Assembly (NCBI GenBank): GCA_003565095.1
Contig: PXDI01000038.1
Span: forward strand, 1 to 8,062
DNA length: 8,062 nt
Reading direction: 5' to 3'
Source: PVC group bacterium
GTDB lineage: Bacteria; Verrucomicrobiota; Kiritimatiellia; UBA8416; PXDI01
Shown here: positions 6,994-8,062 of the stretch, piece after piece
Layout: every line of letters starts with the position of its first letter
Position numbering within the stretch: the stretch's first letter is position 1
Program-made: the position numbers and the translations under genes
The notes under the pieces: generated by a model
The model's input: only the letters and a program-made list of their open reading frames with translations
What the model was told of the DNA's origin: nothing
Databases searched by the model: none

Positions 6994-8062
6994 CTAGTAC
7001 CGTGTCATACCAGGATCCATTTCCTGCGCCCAACGGTCAATGCCACCTGTTAAATTAAAAACCTGTTTATATCCTTTCTCACGTAGCTGCTGCGCTGCAA
7101 CCGCACTGCGCATTCCCTTGTGACAATACATAACCAAGGGCCGTTCAACCGGCAACTCCGCATACCGTCTGGGAATATCACGCAACGGGATATGGACAGC
7201 ATCCGGTATCCGGCAAAGCTCCAGCTCATAGGCTTCTCGAACATCCACGAAAAGCGCATCCGCAAGTTTTGCTGCAGCATCCGGCGTAATGGATTGCGGC
7301 TGCTCCTCTTCGGCCGCCATCGTACATGCCGACGCTGCATAGCGGTCAGCTTGAATATCTACAATGGAAGGTGCTTCCCCGCATAGCGCACAACGCGGGT
7401 TGGCAGGAACGCGTATCATGCGGTTTCGATGCGTCAGCGTATCCAGCATCAGCAATCGCCCTTGCAGTGGCTCGCCAACCCCTGTGATCCACTTAATGGC
7501 CTCGATCGCCTGCATCGCACCTGCCATGCCCGGCAATGCACCAAAAATACCAGCCTCTGCGCAATTCGGAACGTCTCCCGCTGCTGGCATATCCGGATAC
7601 AAACATCGATAACACCCACTGTCATGCTTCGGATCGAAAACTGCCACTTGCGCCTCAAACTGAAACATGCTCGCCGAGATTAAGGGAACACCAGCCAAAT
7701 AAGCAGCATCATTCAATAAGTACCGCGTCGGAAAGTTATCGGTTCCATCCAAAACAAGATCATATTGCGCCATTATATCCAACACATTATCGGGCTGTAT
7801 GCCTTCTCGATGCAGTACCACGTTAGTGTCACAATTGCGTTCCTGTAATACTTTTGCCGCACAGTCCAACTTCGGTTTTTCAACATCAAACTCAGCATAC
7901 AGTATCTGACGCTGCAGGTTACTCTCATCAACCGTATCAAAATCTGCCAGCCCCAATGTGCCAACCCCGGCCGCATTCAAGTAAAGGGCGGCAGGCGAGC
8001 CCAGCCCTCCCAACCCAACCAGTAAGATGCGAGCCTCGTAAAGACGCTTTTGACCATCTGCA
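6994..8062 (-). CDS. moeB: MoeB/ThiF-type adenylyltransferase fused to a rhodanese sulfurtransferase (5' end outside window)
   Basis: The minus-strand frame is open to the window edge; the TTG at 8013 is internal, since codons upstream of it read 'RILLVGLGGLGS', the expected nucleotide-binding loop. Probably only some 15-25 N-terminal residues are missing. Counting from 8013, the E1 domain keeps the catalytic set: 'DFDTVDESNLQRQ' (N32, R35), K48, and D92 in 'DGTDNF'. Zinc cysteines are at 134, 137, 208 and 211, and a crossover-loop cysteine at 151 in 'NCAEAG'. After a linker, residues 241-339 form a rhodanese domain with active-site loop 'CHKGMRS' (C297, codon 7125-7123). By analogy with MOCS3/Uba4 and mycobacterial MoeZ, it adenylates a carrier's C-terminal glycine and delivers persulfide sulfur to make the thiocarboxylate. 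The likely substrate is the carrier encoded at 6014-5739. The symbol follows common annotation; the pathway is not proven to be molybdopterin. Confidence 0.93.
   Translation of the reverse strand, partial: ADGQKRLYEARILLVGLGGLGSPAALYLNAAGVGTLGLADFDTVDESNLQRQILYAEFDVEKPKLDCAAKVLQERNCDTNVVLHREGIQPDNVLDIMAQYDLVLDGTDNFPTRYLLNDAAYLAGVPLISASMFQFEAQVAVFDPKHDSGCYRCLYPDMPAAGDVPNCAEAGIFGALPGMAGAMQAIEAIKWITGVGEPLQGRLLMLDTLTHRNRMIRVPANPRCALCGEAPSIVDIQADRYAASACTMAAEEEQPQSITPDAAAKLADALFVDVREAYELELCRIPDAVHIPLRDIPRRYAELPVERPLVMYCHKGMRSAVAAQQLREKGYKQVFNLTGGIDRWAQEMDPGMTRY

Noticed and set aside
8011..8013. TTG at 8013 as the start of the MoeB-rhodanese gene
   Set aside because: It falls inside the GLGGLG nucleotide-binding loop, and the frame continues upstream to the window edge with MoeB-like sequence.

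Overview
The window looks like bacterial chromosome from the PVC superphylum, most likely Verrucomicrobiota/Kiritimatiellota. That placement is an inference from protein style: a giant secreted-type protein with a glycine-rich tract ending in GIVIVRY, PQQ-type propeller blades, malectin, an InlB-like repeat, LamG-like folds ending in a 'GLIDDLLLS' strand, and a C-terminal module opening with 'TPLWW'. No rRNA or other phylogenetic marker is present to test it.

Layout. Positions 1-5451 (+) hold the 3' part of one very large multidomain gene, whose reading frame is already open at base 1. Positions 5452-5738 are a convergent intergenic region with a small hairpin and an 82-base palindromic repeat (copy A). 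On the minus strand, read from right to left, there are three sulfur-transfer genes: a MoeB/ThiF-type E1 enzyme fused to a rhodanese domain (8062-6994, 5' end outside the window); a 220-base gap with a second 82-base palindromic repeat (copy B); a short, divergent ThiF-like protein (6773-6030); and, 15 bases further, a ubiquitin-like ThiS/MoaD sulfur carrier ending in Gly-Gly (6014-5739).

How the genes fit together. The MoeB-rhodanese protein has the residues expected to adenylate the C-terminal glycine of a sulfur carrier and to pass persulfide sulfur to it from its rhodanese cysteine. The small carrier is the obvious substrate. The middle ThiF-like protein has the E1 fold and zinc cysteines but has replaced most residues of the ATP site and the crossover-loop cysteine, so it may be a non-catalytic or altered-chemistry partner. 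No molybdopterin, thiamine or cysteine biosynthesis gene lies in the window, so the final sulfur acceptor is unknown.

Most noteworthy: (1) two 82-base inverted repeats built from a 13-base unit of two alternating subtypes, with an order that makes the best complementary partners non-nested; (2) the apparent pseudo-E1 next to a complete E1 and its carrier; (3) a degenerate methyltransferase-like domain set inside a PQQ-type beta-propeller.
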